From Micromonospora inyonensis (GTDB lineage: Bacteria; Actinomycetota; Actinomycetes; Mycobacteriales; Micromonosporaceae): 64,000 nt of DNA. The translations under genes and the position numbers were made by a program. The stretch covers positions 2,170,001-2,234,000 of the forward strand of contig NZ_FMHU01000002.1 of NCBI RefSeq assembly GCF_900091415.1. The letters run 5' to 3'. The notes beneath the pieces are model-generated. The model saw nothing but the letters and a program-made list of their open reading frames with translations, did no database searches and was not told the origin of the DNA. This document shows positions 16,915-25,561 of the stretch, in pieces. Positions within the stretch are counted from its first letter, which is position 1. Each line of letters starts with the position of its first letter.

Positions 16915-17898
16915 ATGACGACCCTCAAGTCCGCCGGGCCGGCGACGCCGCGCGAGAAGCGCCGTCGGCCCGGTCCGACCCTCAAACAGCGGGAGAACCG
17001 CACCGGACTCGCGTTCCTGACCCCCACGCTGATCGTGGTCCTGGTCGTCGTCGTGGTGCCGATCCTCTGGACCGTCATGCTGGCGTTCCAGCAGATCCGT
17101 CTGATCAACATCCGGCGGGCGGGCATCTTCGGTGAGTACAGCCTGCGCAACTTCGCCACCGTGCTGGACTCGCCGGGGTTCTGGCGCTCGCTGGGCACCA
17201 CGCTGGCGTTCACCATCGGCGCGACCGGCCTCTCCATCCTGCTGGGACTGGTCGCGGCGCTCGCCCTGCGCCGGCCGTCACGGGGACGCACGGTGGCCCG
17301 GGCCGCGATGCTGCTGCCCTACGTCGCGCCGGTCGTCGCGGTGACCTTCGTCTGGGAGGTCATGCTCAGCCCGCAGTTCGGCATCGTCAACGAGTGGGGC
17401 ACCCGCTTCCTCGGCTGGGACCAGCCGGTGGCCTTCCTCAGCCAGCGGGAGTCGGAGTTGTTCGGCGTCGGCGTCCCGACCGCCCTGCTGACGGTGATCG
17501 TCTTCGAGGGTTGGCGCTACTTCCCGTTCGCCTTCCTCTTCCTGCTCGCCCGGTTGCAGGCGGTGCCGCCCGAGCTGGAGGAGGCCGCCCGGATCGACGG
17601 CGCGACGCCCAGCCAGCGCTTCCGGTACGTGCTGCTGCCGCAGCTCGGCCCGGTCATCGCGCTGCTCTGCGTGCTGCGTTTCATCATGACGTTCACCAAG
17701 TTCGACGACGTCTACCTGCTCACCGGAGGCGGGGCCGGCACCGACGTGGTCAGCGTGCGGGTCTACGAGTTCCTGACCGCCCGCTTCGACATCGGCGCCG
17801 CTGCGGCCCAGGCCCTGGTCATCGCGGCCGTCCTGGTCGTGCTGCTCGCGGTGTACCTGAGGTTCTTCGCGCCGCGCATCGAGGAGGGGGAACGGTGA
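16915..17898 (+). CDS. ABC sugar transporter permease, MalF-type
   Basis: 327 residues with six predicted membrane helices, beginning with LTPTLIVVLVVVVVPILWTV. The cytoplasmic EAA loop EEAARIDGATPSQRFRYVLL (ending shortly before LPQLGPV) contacts the ATPase. The gene starts two bases after the binding-protein stop. Together with the next permease it forms the channel for the imported carbohydrate. A shared MsiK-like ATPase encoded elsewhere is the usual energy source for such actinomycete systems, consistent with none here. Confidence 0.9.
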   Translation: MTTLKSAGPATPREKRRRPGPTLKQRENRTGLAFLTPTLIVVLVVVVVPILWTVMLAFQQIRLINIRRAGIFGEYSLRNFATVLDSPGFWRSLGTTLAFTIGATGLSILLGLVAALALRRPSRGRTVARAAMLLPYVAPVVAVTFVWEVMLSPQFGIVNEWGTRFLGWDQPVAFLSQRESELFGVGVPTALLTVIVFEGWRYFPFAFLFLLARLQAVPPELEEAARIDGATPSQRFRYVLLPQLGPVIALLCVLRFIMTFTKFDDVYLLTGGGAGTDVVSVRVYEFLTARFDIGAAAAQALVIAAVLVVLLAVYLRFFAPRIEEGER

Positions 17899-18761
17899 AC
17901 CGCGACGTCCTGGAGACCCGGATCTTCGGGTTCCTGCGCCGGGTGGTCATCGTGGGCCTGGTCCTGGTGACCGTCTTTCCCTTCTACTACATGGTCCTGC
18001 TCTCCCTGCGCCCGATCGACCGGGTCATCCTCGACCCCGGCAAGCTGTGGGTGTCGGGGCAGGAGCTGACCGTCGACACCTACCGCGCCGTGCTGCGGTC
18101 GGTCTCCGGCGGCGGGCAGGGCTTCCTCGCCCTGCTCGGCAACTCCGCCCTGGTCTCCCTGGCCACGGTCGCGGTGACGCTGCTGGTGGCCATCCCCGGC
18201 TCCTACGCGGTGAGCCGGCTGCGCTTCGTCGGCCGGCGGCAGGTCAGCGCGCTGTTCCTGTCGGTGTACCTGTTCCCCAGCATTTTGCTGGCGATCCCGC
18301 TCTTCGTGCTCTTCACCCGGCTCGGGCTGCGCGGCTCGCTCGGCGGGCTGGTGCTGGTGTACATCGCGCAGACGATCCCCGTCTCGATCTACATGCTGCG
18401 CAGCTACTTCAGCACCATCCCGGACAGCCTGGAGGAGGCCGCCGCGATGGACGGCGCGAGCCGCTTCCAGACCATCCGGCGGGTGGTGCTGCCGTTGGCG
18501 GCACCGGCCATCATGGCCAACGCCCTCTACATCTTCATGATCGCCTGGAACGAGTTCCTCTTCGCCCTGCTGTTCCTCGCCGAGAAGCGGGAGAGCTGGA
18601 CGGTCTCGCTGGGCCTCGCCCAGCTCTCCGGCGGCATCGAGGTGTCCAAGACCGTCCTGATGGCCGGGTCCGTGGTCCTGACCCTGCCGATCGTGGCACT
18701 CTTCTTCGCGGCCGAGCGCATGCTCACCGAGGGGCTCACCAGCGGGGCGGACAAGGGTTAG
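17895..18761 (+). CDS. ABC sugar transporter permease, MalG-type
   Basis: 288 residues from a GTG overlapping the previous stop (GTGA). The first helix RRVVIVGLVLVTVFPFYYMV, a central VSLATVAVTLLVAIPGSYAV segment and the EAA loop EEAAAMDGASRFQTIRRVVL identify the second sugar-type permease, inner membrane. It pairs with the MalF-type subunit. Confidence 0.9.
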   Translation: MNRDVLETRIFGFLRRVVIVGLVLVTVFPFYYMVLLSLRPIDRVILDPGKLWVSGQELTVDTYRAVLRSVSGGGQGFLALLGNSALVSLATVAVTLLVAIPGSYAVSRLRFVGRRQVSALFLSVYLFPSILLAIPLFVLFTRLGLRGSLGGLVLVYIAQTIPVSIYMLRSYFSTIPDSLEEAAAMDGASRFQTIRRVVLPLAAPAIMANALYIFMIAWNEFLFALLFLAEKRESWTVSLGLAQLSGGIEVSKTVLMAGSVVLTLPIVALFFAAERMLTEGLTSGADKG

Positions 18762-18776
18762 GAGGCACGGTCGGAG

Positions 18777-19955
18777 ATGCCAGGCACGTCCGCCGGTGAC
18801 CTGTTGGCACTGATCAGGTCCGGACGGGCCCGGACCCGTGGCGAGCTGCAACGGGTGACCGGCCTGTCGCGGTCGACCGTGGGTCAACGGCTCGACCGGC
18901 TCATCCAGGGCGGATACCTACGGGAGACCGGGGTCGACGAGTCCAGCGGCGGCCGGCCCTCGATCCTGCTGGAGTTCAACGACCAGCACGGCGTGGTCCT
19001 GGTGGCCGACCTCGGGGCCACCTACGCCCACCTCGCCGTGCTCGACCTCGCCGGACGGTCCCTGGCCGAGGAGCGGGTCAACCCGCGCATCGCCGACGGG
19101 CCGCAGGCCGTCCTGGAGTGGATCGGCGACCGGCACGACAAGCTGCTGACGATCGCCGGGCGTCGCCCCGACGAGGTACGCGGCGTCGGTCTCGGCGTAC
19201 CCGGCCCGGTGGACTTCTCCACCGGCCGGGTACGCCAGCCGCCGATCATGCCGGGCTGGGACGACTACCCGATCGTCGAGCACCAGCGCCGCCGCTGGGC
19301 GGTGCCGGTGCTGGTGGACAACGACGCCAACCTGATGGCGCTCGGCGAGCAGGTCGCGGTCCACCCGGACTGCCCGGCCATGGTGCTGATCAAGGTGGCG
19401 ACCGGGATCGGCGCCGGTGTGGTGGTCAACGGCGCGGTGTACCGGGGCATCGACGGCGGGGCGGGCGACCTCGGCCACATCCGGCTGCACGGGTACGACA
19501 CGTTCCGGTGCATGTGCGGCTCGTACGGCTGCCTCGCCGCCGTCGCCAGCGGCGGCGCGCTGGCCCAGCAGCTCAGCGCGGCGGGCACGCCCACCGCGTC
19601 CAGCCGGGAGTTCCTCGCCCGGGTCACCGCCGGTGACCCGGAGGCGCGGCGGCTGGCCCGTACCGCCGGCCAGCGGGTGGGCGAGGTGCTGGCGACCGTG
19701 GTGTGCCTGCTGAACCCGGGGGTGCTGGTGATCGCCGGGGACCTCGCCGAGACGCACTTCGTCACCGGCGTGCGCGAACTGCTGTACCAGCGCGCGCTGC
19801 CCCGCGCCACGCAGCGCCTCACGGTGACCACCAGCCGGCTGGGCGAGCGGGCCGGGATCGTCGGCGCGCACGCCATGGTGGTCGACAGCGTGTACGCCCC
19901 GGAGGCCGTGAACCGACAACTGAGCGACGCTCCCGACGCGAGGAACGGCCGATGA
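18777..19955 (+). CDS. ROK-family transcriptional regulator
   Basis: 392 residues. The N-terminal winged helix includes ARTRGELQRVTGLSRSTVGQ. The rest is a ROK sugar-kinase-like fold with VLVADLGATYAHLAVLDL (phosphate-1 loop), GVGLGVPGPVDFSTG and LVDNDANLMALGE. The zinc loop typical of ROK proteins is seen as GHIRLHG and CMCGSYGCLAAVASG. GGAGG lies upstream of ATG 18777. It is co-transcribed with the transporter and probably represses the locus until a sugar ligand binds; the palindrome at 15407-15421 is the candidate site. Confidence 0.88.
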   Translation: MPGTSAGDLLALIRSGRARTRGELQRVTGLSRSTVGQRLDRLIQGGYLRETGVDESSGGRPSILLEFNDQHGVVLVADLGATYAHLAVLDLAGRSLAEERVNPRIADGPQAVLEWIGDRHDKLLTIAGRRPDEVRGVGLGVPGPVDFSTGRVRQPPIMPGWDDYPIVEHQRRRWAVPVLVDNDANLMALGEQVAVHPDCPAMVLIKVATGIGAGVVVNGAVYRGIDGGAGDLGHIRLHGYDTFRCMCGSYGCLAAVASGGALAQQLSAAGTPTASSREFLARVTAGDPEARRLARTAGQRVGEVLATVVCLLNPGVLVIAGDLAETHFVTGVRELLYQRALPRATQRLTVTTSRLGERAGIVGAHAMVVDSVYAPEAVNRQLSDAPDARNGR

Positions 19956-20839
19956 CCACACCTCCCGTCCGGGTCGGACTCGTCGGCGCCGGGACGTGGG
20001 CGGCGCGGATGCACGCGCCGATGCTCGCGGCCGGCCCGGAGACCGTCCTCAGCGGCGTCTGGTCCCGACGCGGCGACGCCGCCGGGGCACTGGCCGCGGC
20101 GCACGGCGTGCCCGCCGCGCCGACCTTCGCCGACCTGCTCGGGGAGTGCGAGGCGGTGGCCTTCGCCGTGCCGCCGGACATCCAGGCGGCCCTCGCCGTG
20201 CAGGCGGCCCGCGCCGGCCGGGCGGTGCTGCTGGAGAAGCCGATCGCCCTCGACCTGGACGCCGCCCGGCGACTGGCCGACGTGGTCGGCGAGTCCGGTG
20301 TGGTCTCCCAGGTGGTCTTCACCAAGCGCTACCACGCCCGTACGCGCGCGTTCCTCGCCGCGGCCGGCGGTTTCGACGCCGACGGCGGGCGGGCCTGCTA
20401 CCTGCACGGCGGCTTCCTCGGCGGAGAGTTCGCCACCGGCTGGCGGCTCACCCACGGGGCCCTGTTCGACCTGGGCCCGCACCTGCTCGACCTGCTCGAC
20501 GCCACGCTCGGTCCGATCGTCGAGGTCCGCGCCGCCGGGTGCCGGTCCCGGTGGACGGAACTGACCTGTACGCACCGCGGTGGCGCGGTGAGCCAGGCGT
20601 CGCTCTCCGGCAGCGTCGCCCTGCCCCGGGTGACGACCACGGTGGAACTCTTCGGGCCGGCGGGCCGGCTGGCGTACGACACCGCCGGCATGGACCACGA
20701 CGAGTGCTGGCCGGTCGTCCGCGCCGAGTTCGCCGCCGCCGTCCGGGCCGGCCGGCCGCACCCGCTGGACGTGCACCGGGGGCTGATGATCCAGGAGCTC
20801 CTGGCGCGGGCGGCGGCGGACCCCGCCCTGCGAGACTGA
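19952..20839 (+). CDS. Gfo/Idh/MocA family oxidoreductase
   Basis: 295 residues. It opens with RVGLVGAGTWAARMHAPML, the NAD(P)-binding fold, and has the characteristic VLLEKPIALDLDAARRLAD with the EKP lysine. QVVFTKRYHARTRAF and LTHGALFDLGPHLLDLL follow, the latter supplying the usual D/H catalytic pair. The family oxidises sugars, inositols and related compounds. The ATG overlaps the ROK stop (ATGA), so it is the last gene of the plus-strand operon. It probably works with the isomerase and dehydrogenase on the minus strand. Confidence 0.88.
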   Translation: MTTPPVRVGLVGAGTWAARMHAPMLAAGPETVLSGVWSRRGDAAGALAAAHGVPAAPTFADLLGECEAVAFAVPPDIQAALAVQAARAGRAVLLEKPIALDLDAARRLADVVGESGVVSQVVFTKRYHARTRAFLAAAGGFDADGGRACYLHGGFLGGEFATGWRLTHGALFDLGPHLLDLLDATLGPIVEVRAAGCRSRWTELTCTHRGGAVSQASLSGSVALPRVTTTVELFGPAGRLAYDTAGMDHDECWPVVRAEFAAAVRAGRPHPLDVHRGLMIQELLARAAADPALRD

Positions 20840-20949
20840 ACCGCCCCTCCGACCGCCCATCCCGGGCGTCGTGCTCACCGCCATCTGCACGAAGCTTCCC
20901 TTCAGCACCCGACCGGCCTACGGTATTTATCTACATCGATGGATACGGA

Positions 20950-21858
20950 TCACCGGACGGGACCGGCGTGCCGGCCGTCCCCACGGTCAGCGGCGGTGGG
21001 GTCCGGCCGGGAACCGTGGCCGTACACCCGGCGCAGTGTTTCGGCGATCTCGGCGAGCACCGGGGCGGGCACCCGCTCGCCCCTGGTCGGGTCGAACATC
21101 CGGCCCAGCAGGTCGGCGCTCGCCTGCGGCAACTCCCGGCCGAGCAGACGCCGTTCCCGTCGGAGGCGGTAGCGGCGGCTGCCCATCGCGAGGAGCACGA
21201 CCACCACGGTCCCGACCAGCATGGCGACGGCCCCGAGGCGGCCCGCTGTCGGAGGCCGGGTGGCCAGGCGCCAGACGCTCACCGCCAGCGTGGGGAGCGG
21301 AGCTGCGGCCACCACGACGGCCAGGACAGCCAGCCACCGACGCTCCCGCCGCCAGGCGTCGCGCCAGCCACCGTCGGTGGCGGTGGCGAGGCGCTCACCG
21401 AACCGGTTGACCCGGAGCAGGGCCACCCGGTGCGCCTCGAGGGACCGCAGGTCCGGCGGCGGGCGGTGGGCGAGCGCCGTCGCGGCCGCGGCGATCACCT
21501 GCCGGTTGCGGATTTGCGGTGCGGGGCGCTGGTAGGCGCCGGCGGCATGGCGGGACAGGTACCAGCCGGTCACGCCGATCCCGAAGGCCACCATGACCGC
21601 GCCGAGCAGGGTCCGTCCACCGTCGGCGTCGCTGAGCAGATTGACCCCGTACGAGAGCAGGATCCCGCCGTAGACGGTGGCCAGGGGAATCGTCGCCACG
21701 GTGATCCACCGGTCGTGCGGGATCGCGTGCCAACGGCGTTCCGCCCGACGGAGGAACGGTAGCTGAACCAGCCAGGTGGCCAGTTCCCAGATGCCCATCA
21801 TCATGGCGAGCAGGAACGCCACGACCGCGAGCACCACCAGGGCCAGGAGGATCGCCAT
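20950..21858 (-). CDS. Membrane protein of unknown function
   Basis: 302 residues from ATG 21858 (AAGGA upstream; an adjacent GTG is also possible). At least five hydrophobic helices are visible, including an N-terminal one (ILLALVVLAVVAFLLAMMMG) and later WLAVLAVVVAAAPLPTLAV and AVAMLVGTVVVVLLAMG. An arginine-rich stretch RRYRLRRERRLLGREL follows the last helix, and a soluble C-terminus ends the protein. I do not recognise a family. It is monocistronic and oriented with, but 100 bp away from, the ABC importer genes. Confidence 0.65.
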   Translation of the reverse strand: MAILLALVVLAVVAFLLAMMMGIWELATWLVQLPFLRRAERRWHAIPHDRWITVATIPLATVYGGILLSYGVNLLSDADGGRTLLGAVMVAFGIGVTGWYLSRHAAGAYQRPAPQIRNRQVIAAAATALAHRPPPDLRSLEAHRVALLRVNRFGERLATATDGGWRDAWRRERRWLAVLAVVVAAAPLPTLAVSVWRLATRPPTAGRLGAVAMLVGTVVVVLLAMGSRRYRLRRERRLLGRELPQASADLLGRMFDPTRGERVPAPVLAEIAETLRRVYGHGSRPDPTAADRGDGRHAGPVR

Positions 21859-21959
21859 CACCGTCCTTGCACGACCGCCGCCCCGGCAACGCGCACGCCT
21901 CGACGGAGACCGACGGCGCTGCGGGGCCGGTCCACTGTAGCGGGTGGCCGCCTACCAGG

Positions 21960-22655
21960 TCAGTGCACCGAGCCGGTCGCCGACCGGATGCCGTCCGAGG
22001 CGGGCAGGTCGACCACGCGGGTGGCCCAGCGGGCCATCAGGGCCGGATCGTGGGTGATGACCAGGACGCCGGTGCCGTGCTGCCGCTGGTGCGCGGTGAC
22101 CACCCCGGCGAGGTGGGCCTGGGTGGACGCGTCGAGCATCGCGGTGGCCTCGTCGCAGATCAGGTAACCCGGCTGGTGCACGAGGGCCCGCGCGAGGCAG
22201 GCGCGTTGCAGCTGTCCGTCGCTGACCGCGTGCGGGCGGCGGGTCAGCAGGTCCGGCGTGAGCCCTACCATGTCGGCCAGCTCCACCGCGCGGTCCCGGG
22301 CCCGCTCCGGCGGGGTGCCGGTGGCGCGCAGTGGCTCGGCGATGATGTCGGTGAGACTCAGCCGGGGGTCCGTCGCGGCGCGGGGGCTCTGGAAGAGAAC
22401 CGCGACCCGGGTACGGACGGCGGCCGGCAACCGGTGCCGGGCCCCGGCGACGGGCTGCCCGTCGAGGCTGACGTGCCCGGCATCGGGGGCGTGCAGCAGG
22501 GCGAGGACCCGGGCCAGGGTGGACTTGCCGCTCCCGGAGGGGCCACGCAGCCCGACCGTCTCCCCGGGGGCGACGTGCAGGTCGACCCGGTCGAGGACGC
22601 GCTGGCGGCCGTAGGAAACGGTGACCTGGCAGGCGGCGAGCCCGGCGGGGGTCAT
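21960..22655 (-). CDS. Peptide/nickel-type ABC transporter ATPase (second, DppF-like)
   Basis: 231 residues, short for a DppF (about 320). Walker A is GPSGSGKST and Walker B LICDEATAML. The signature is degenerate (AVSDGQLQRACLARAL rather than LSGGQ), and the H-loop is ITHDPAL. The C-terminal oligopeptide-transporter extension is absent. The ATG overlaps the preceding ATPase stop (ATGA), last gene of a five-gene importer. It probably pairs with the longer ATPase to drive uptake. Confidence 0.88.
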   Translation of the reverse strand: MTPAGLAACQVTVSYGRQRVLDRVDLHVAPGETVGLRGPSGSGKSTLARVLALLHAPDAGHVSLDGQPVAGARHRLPAAVRTRVAVLFQSPRAATDPRLSLTDIIAEPLRATGTPPERARDRAVELADMVGLTPDLLTRRPHAVSDGQLQRACLARALVHQPGYLICDEATAMLDASTQAHLAGVVTAHQRQHGTGVLVITHDPALMARWATRVVDLPASDGIRSATGSVH

Positions 22656-23671
22656 GCGACCGCTCCGGCGGGCAGCGGGTGGTGACAGGAGAGCCGACCG
22701 GAGTCGCCCACCGTCGCGGCGGCGGGCAGGGTGGCACAGCCGTCGGTGGCACGACCGCAACGCGGGGCGAACGCACAGCCGGCCGGGAGGTCGGTGAGCA
22801 TCGGCGGGTGGCCGGGAACCGGGCGGAACGCGCGGTCGGGCAGGGCGTCCAGGAGGCCGGCGGTGTACGGGTGGGCCGGGGCGGCGAAGAGCGCCTCGGT
22901 GGGCCGGTGCTCGACGATGCGGCTGGCGTACATGACGGCGACGGTGTCGGCGACACGGCGGGCGGCGGCGAGGTCGTGGGTGATGAGCAGCACCGCCGCG
23001 CCGCTGTCGCAGCGTCGGCGCAGCAGGTCGAGGGTGTGGTCGACCAACGGGCGGTCCAGGCCGGTGGTGGGCTCGTCGGCCAGCAGCAGCGGCGGGTCGG
23101 GGGCGAGCGCGAGCGCGGTGGCCAGGCGTTGGGCCATGCCGCCGGAGAGTTCGTGCGGATAGCGGTCGAGGTCGTCGGGGAGCAGCCCGACGTCGACGGC
23201 GACCCGGTCGGCGGCGACGGGCGCGTCGCGCCGGGTGTGACCGTGTGCCCGCAGGGTCTCCACCAGCAGGTGCCGGCCGGTGCGTACCGGGGTGAGCGCG
23301 GTGGCGGGGCTCTGCGGCACGAGGCCGACGGCCCGCCCCCGTACGGTCCGGGCGAGGTGGCGCTCGCCGCAGCCGACCAGGTCGACCACGTCCCCGCCGG
23401 GCGGGCGGAGCCGGGCCCGCCCGGTGACCGTGGCGTTTCCGGGGAGCAGGCCCAGCAGGGCGTGGGCCAGCACGGACTTGCCGCAGCCGGACTCCCCCAC
23501 CACGGCGAGCAGTTCCCCCGGGTGGACAGTCAGGTGCAGGTCGGTGACGGCCTGCACCACGGCGTCCCGGAGCCGGAAGCGGACGGTCAGCCCGTCGACC
23601 TCCAGCAGGGCGGGATCGTCGGTGCGGGTGCGGGTGCGGGTCGTGGCGGGTGCGGCACGGGTGGCGGTCAC
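22652..23671 (-). CDS. Peptide/nickel-type ABC transporter ATPase (first, DppD-like)
   Basis: 339 residues from a GTG overlapping the permease stop. Walker A GESGCGKS, signature LSGGMAQR, Walker B LLLADEPTTGLD and H-loop LLITHDLAAA are intact. The C-terminus has the cysteine-containing oligopeptide-transporter motif CAFAPRCGRATDGC. The frame is open further upstream but only as a shadow of the permease gene. It forms a heterodimer with the shorter downstream ATPase. Confidence 0.9.
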   Translation of the reverse strand: MTATRAAPATTRTRTRTDDPALLEVDGLTVRFRLRDAVVQAVTDLHLTVHPGELLAVVGESGCGKSVLAHALLGLLPGNATVTGRARLRPPGGDVVDLVGCGERHLARTVRGRAVGLVPQSPATALTPVRTGRHLLVETLRAHGHTRRDAPVAADRVAVDVGLLPDDLDRYPHELSGGMAQRLATALALAPDPPLLLADEPTTGLDRPLVDHTLDLLRRRCDSGAAVLLITHDLAAARRVADTVAVMYASRIVEHRPTEALFAAPAHPYTAGLLDALPDRAFRPVPGHPPMLTDLPAGCAFAPRCGRATDGCATLPAAATVGDSGRLSCHHPLPAGAVA

Positions 23672-24543
23672 AGGTTCAGCTCCGCTCGTACGCGGGGGTC
23701 GAGGCGGTCGCGCCACCGGCCGGTGAGGGTGGCCAGGGCCAGTGTGACGACGACCAGCAGCAGTCCGGGGACCAGGCTGGCCCACCAGGCGCCGGTGAGC
23801 AGGGACCGCTGCCCGTCGTTGATCATGTTGCCGAGGGAGGCCAGGTGCGGGGGCAGGCCGAGACCGAGGAAGGACAGGGCGGTCTCGTGCCAGACGGCGT
23901 GCGGCACCATCAGCGTGGTGGCCAACGCCAGGCGGGGCAGCACGTGCGGCAGCAGGTGCCGGGTGAGCACCCGGGTCCGGCTGGCACCACCGGCGACGGC
24001 GGCGTCGACGAACGGGCGGTTCCGCAGGCTGAGCAGTTCGGAGCGGACGATACGGGCGGTGGAGAGCCAGTGCGTCAGTCCGATGGACAGGATCACCGCG
24101 CCGAGGCTGGGACGCAGCATCGCCACGATGAAGATGCCCAGCAGCAGGTGCGGCAGCGCGGCGATGGTGTCGACGGTCCGCATCAGCACCCGGTCGACCC
24201 AGCCGCCGAGGCTGCCGGCGACCGCGCCGACGAAACCGCCGATGACGGCGGCGACCAGCGCGGCCACCGCTCCGACGAGCAGTGACACGCGCAGGCCGTA
24301 GAGACTGCGGTGGAGCACGTCGCGGCCCAGGTCGTCGGTGCCGGCCGGGTGCGCGGGAGAGGGGGCGAGCCGGGTGCGGGCGAGGTCCACCGCGCTCTCG
24401 TCCAGCGGCCAGAGGACGGGAGCGAGCAGGCAGGCGACGACCGCGACGGCCAGGATGGCGGCGGCGACGAGCACGCCACCGCGTCCGGGGTGTCCCGGTC
24501 GCCGGACGCGGACGGCGCGGATCCGCGGCGCGAGGTCAGTCAT
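23668..24543 (-). CDS. Peptide/nickel-type ABC transporter permease (DppC-like)
   Basis: 291 residues. N-terminal helix VLVAAAILAVAVVACLLAPV, the conserved HPAGTDDLGRDVLHR motif of DppC-type permeases and an EAA-like loop FVDAAVAGGASRTRVLTRHL identify the subunit. ATG at 24543 overlaps the upstream permease stop by 8 bases. Confidence 0.9.
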   Translation of the reverse strand: MTDLAPRIRAVRVRRPGHPGRGGVLVAAAILAVAVVACLLAPVLWPLDESAVDLARTRLAPSPAHPAGTDDLGRDVLHRSLYGLRVSLLVGAVAALVAAVIGGFVGAVAGSLGGWVDRVLMRTVDTIAALPHLLLGIFIVAMLRPSLGAVILSIGLTHWLSTARIVRSELLSLRNRPFVDAAVAGGASRTRVLTRHLLPHVLPRLALATTLMVPHAVWHETALSFLGLGLPPHLASLGNMINDGQRSLLTGAWWASLVPGLLLVVVTLALATLTGRWRDRLDPRVRAELNL

Positions 24544-25561
24544 CGAGGCGCACCCGGGGGTCGGCGGCGGCGTAGGCGAGGTCGGTGGCCAGGTTCGCGG
24601 CCAGCACCACGACGGTGGTGGCCAGGGTGATCGCGGCCAGCAGCGGGAAATCGCTGCCCAGCGCGCCCTGCACGGTGACCGCGCCCAGGCCGGGCAGGGA
24701 GAACACCGTCTCCACCAGGACGGCACCGCCGACGATCTCGGGCAGGTGGGTGCCGACCAGCGTCAGGAACGGCAGCAACGCGGTACGCAGCGCGTGGCCG
24801 AAGAGCACCGTCCGGCCGGGCAGGCCCCGGGCCCGGGCGGCGAGCACGTGGTCGTCGCGGAGGCTGTCGGCGACCGCGTCGCGGATGAACAGGACGAACC
24901 ACGGGGCCTGCGACAGCGCCAGCACCGTCACCGGCAGGACCAGGTGATGGGCCACGTCGGCGGGATCGGTGCCGGTGGCCGCGACGTCGGTGAGGCCACC
25001 GGCGGGCAGCCAGCCGAGGGTGAGGGCGAACACGGCGATCGCGGCCAACCCGATCCAGAAGACCGGCATCGACTGCACGGCGTAGGCGGTGGCCCGCAGG
25101 GCACGGTCGAACCACCCACCGCGCCGGTATGCGGCAAGGGTGCCCAGCACCAGGCTCGCCACCAGGACCAGGGCGAGGGCGAGGGCAACCAGCAGGAGGG
25201 TCCATCCGGCGCGGGCGGCGAGCACCGACGCGACCGGCTCGTGCCGGCTGGTCGACCAGCCCAGGTCGCCCCGGAGCAGGTTGCCCACCCAGCGGGCGTA
25301 CTGCACCGGCAGCGGGTCGTCGACGCCCCAGTTGGCCCGGATCTGGGCGAGGTTCTCCTCGCTCGCGGTGAAGGCGGCGGCACCGGCGTACTGCTGCGCG
25401 GGGTCGATCGGCGAGGCCGCGCCGAGCGCGAACATGCCGACGCTGGTGACGGCGAGGATCGGCACGGCCACCAGCAACCGGCGGCGGACGACCGCACCGG
25501 CGCCCGCCAGCCGGCGGGGACGCCGAGCGGTCGGGGCCTTCGCCGGAGCGGGCGCGGTCAC
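24536..25561 (-). CDS. Peptide/nickel-type ABC transporter permease (DppB-like)
   Basis: 341 residues from a GTG overlapping the binding-protein stop. The early helix LLVAVPILAVTSVGMFALGA, then GVDDPLPVQYARWVGNLLRG and DLGWSTSRHEPV, are the standard DppB layout. The loop DDHVLAARARGLPGRTVLFG corresponds to the EAA motif. It forms the translocation pore with the DppC-like protein. Confidence 0.9.
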   Translation of the reverse strand: MTAPAPAKAPTARRPRRLAGAGAVVRRRLLVAVPILAVTSVGMFALGAASPIDPAQQYAGAAAFTASEENLAQIRANWGVDDPLPVQYARWVGNLLRGDLGWSTSRHEPVASVLAARAGWTLLLVALALALVLVASLVLGTLAAYRRGGWFDRALRATAYAVQSMPVFWIGLAAIAVFALTLGWLPAGGLTDVAATGTDPADVAHHLVLPVTVLALSQAPWFVLFIRDAVADSLRDDHVLAARARGLPGRTVLFGHALRTALLPFLTLVGTHLPEIVGGAVLVETVFSLPGLGAVTVQGALGSDFPLLAAITLATTVVVLAANLATDLAYAAADPRVRLDD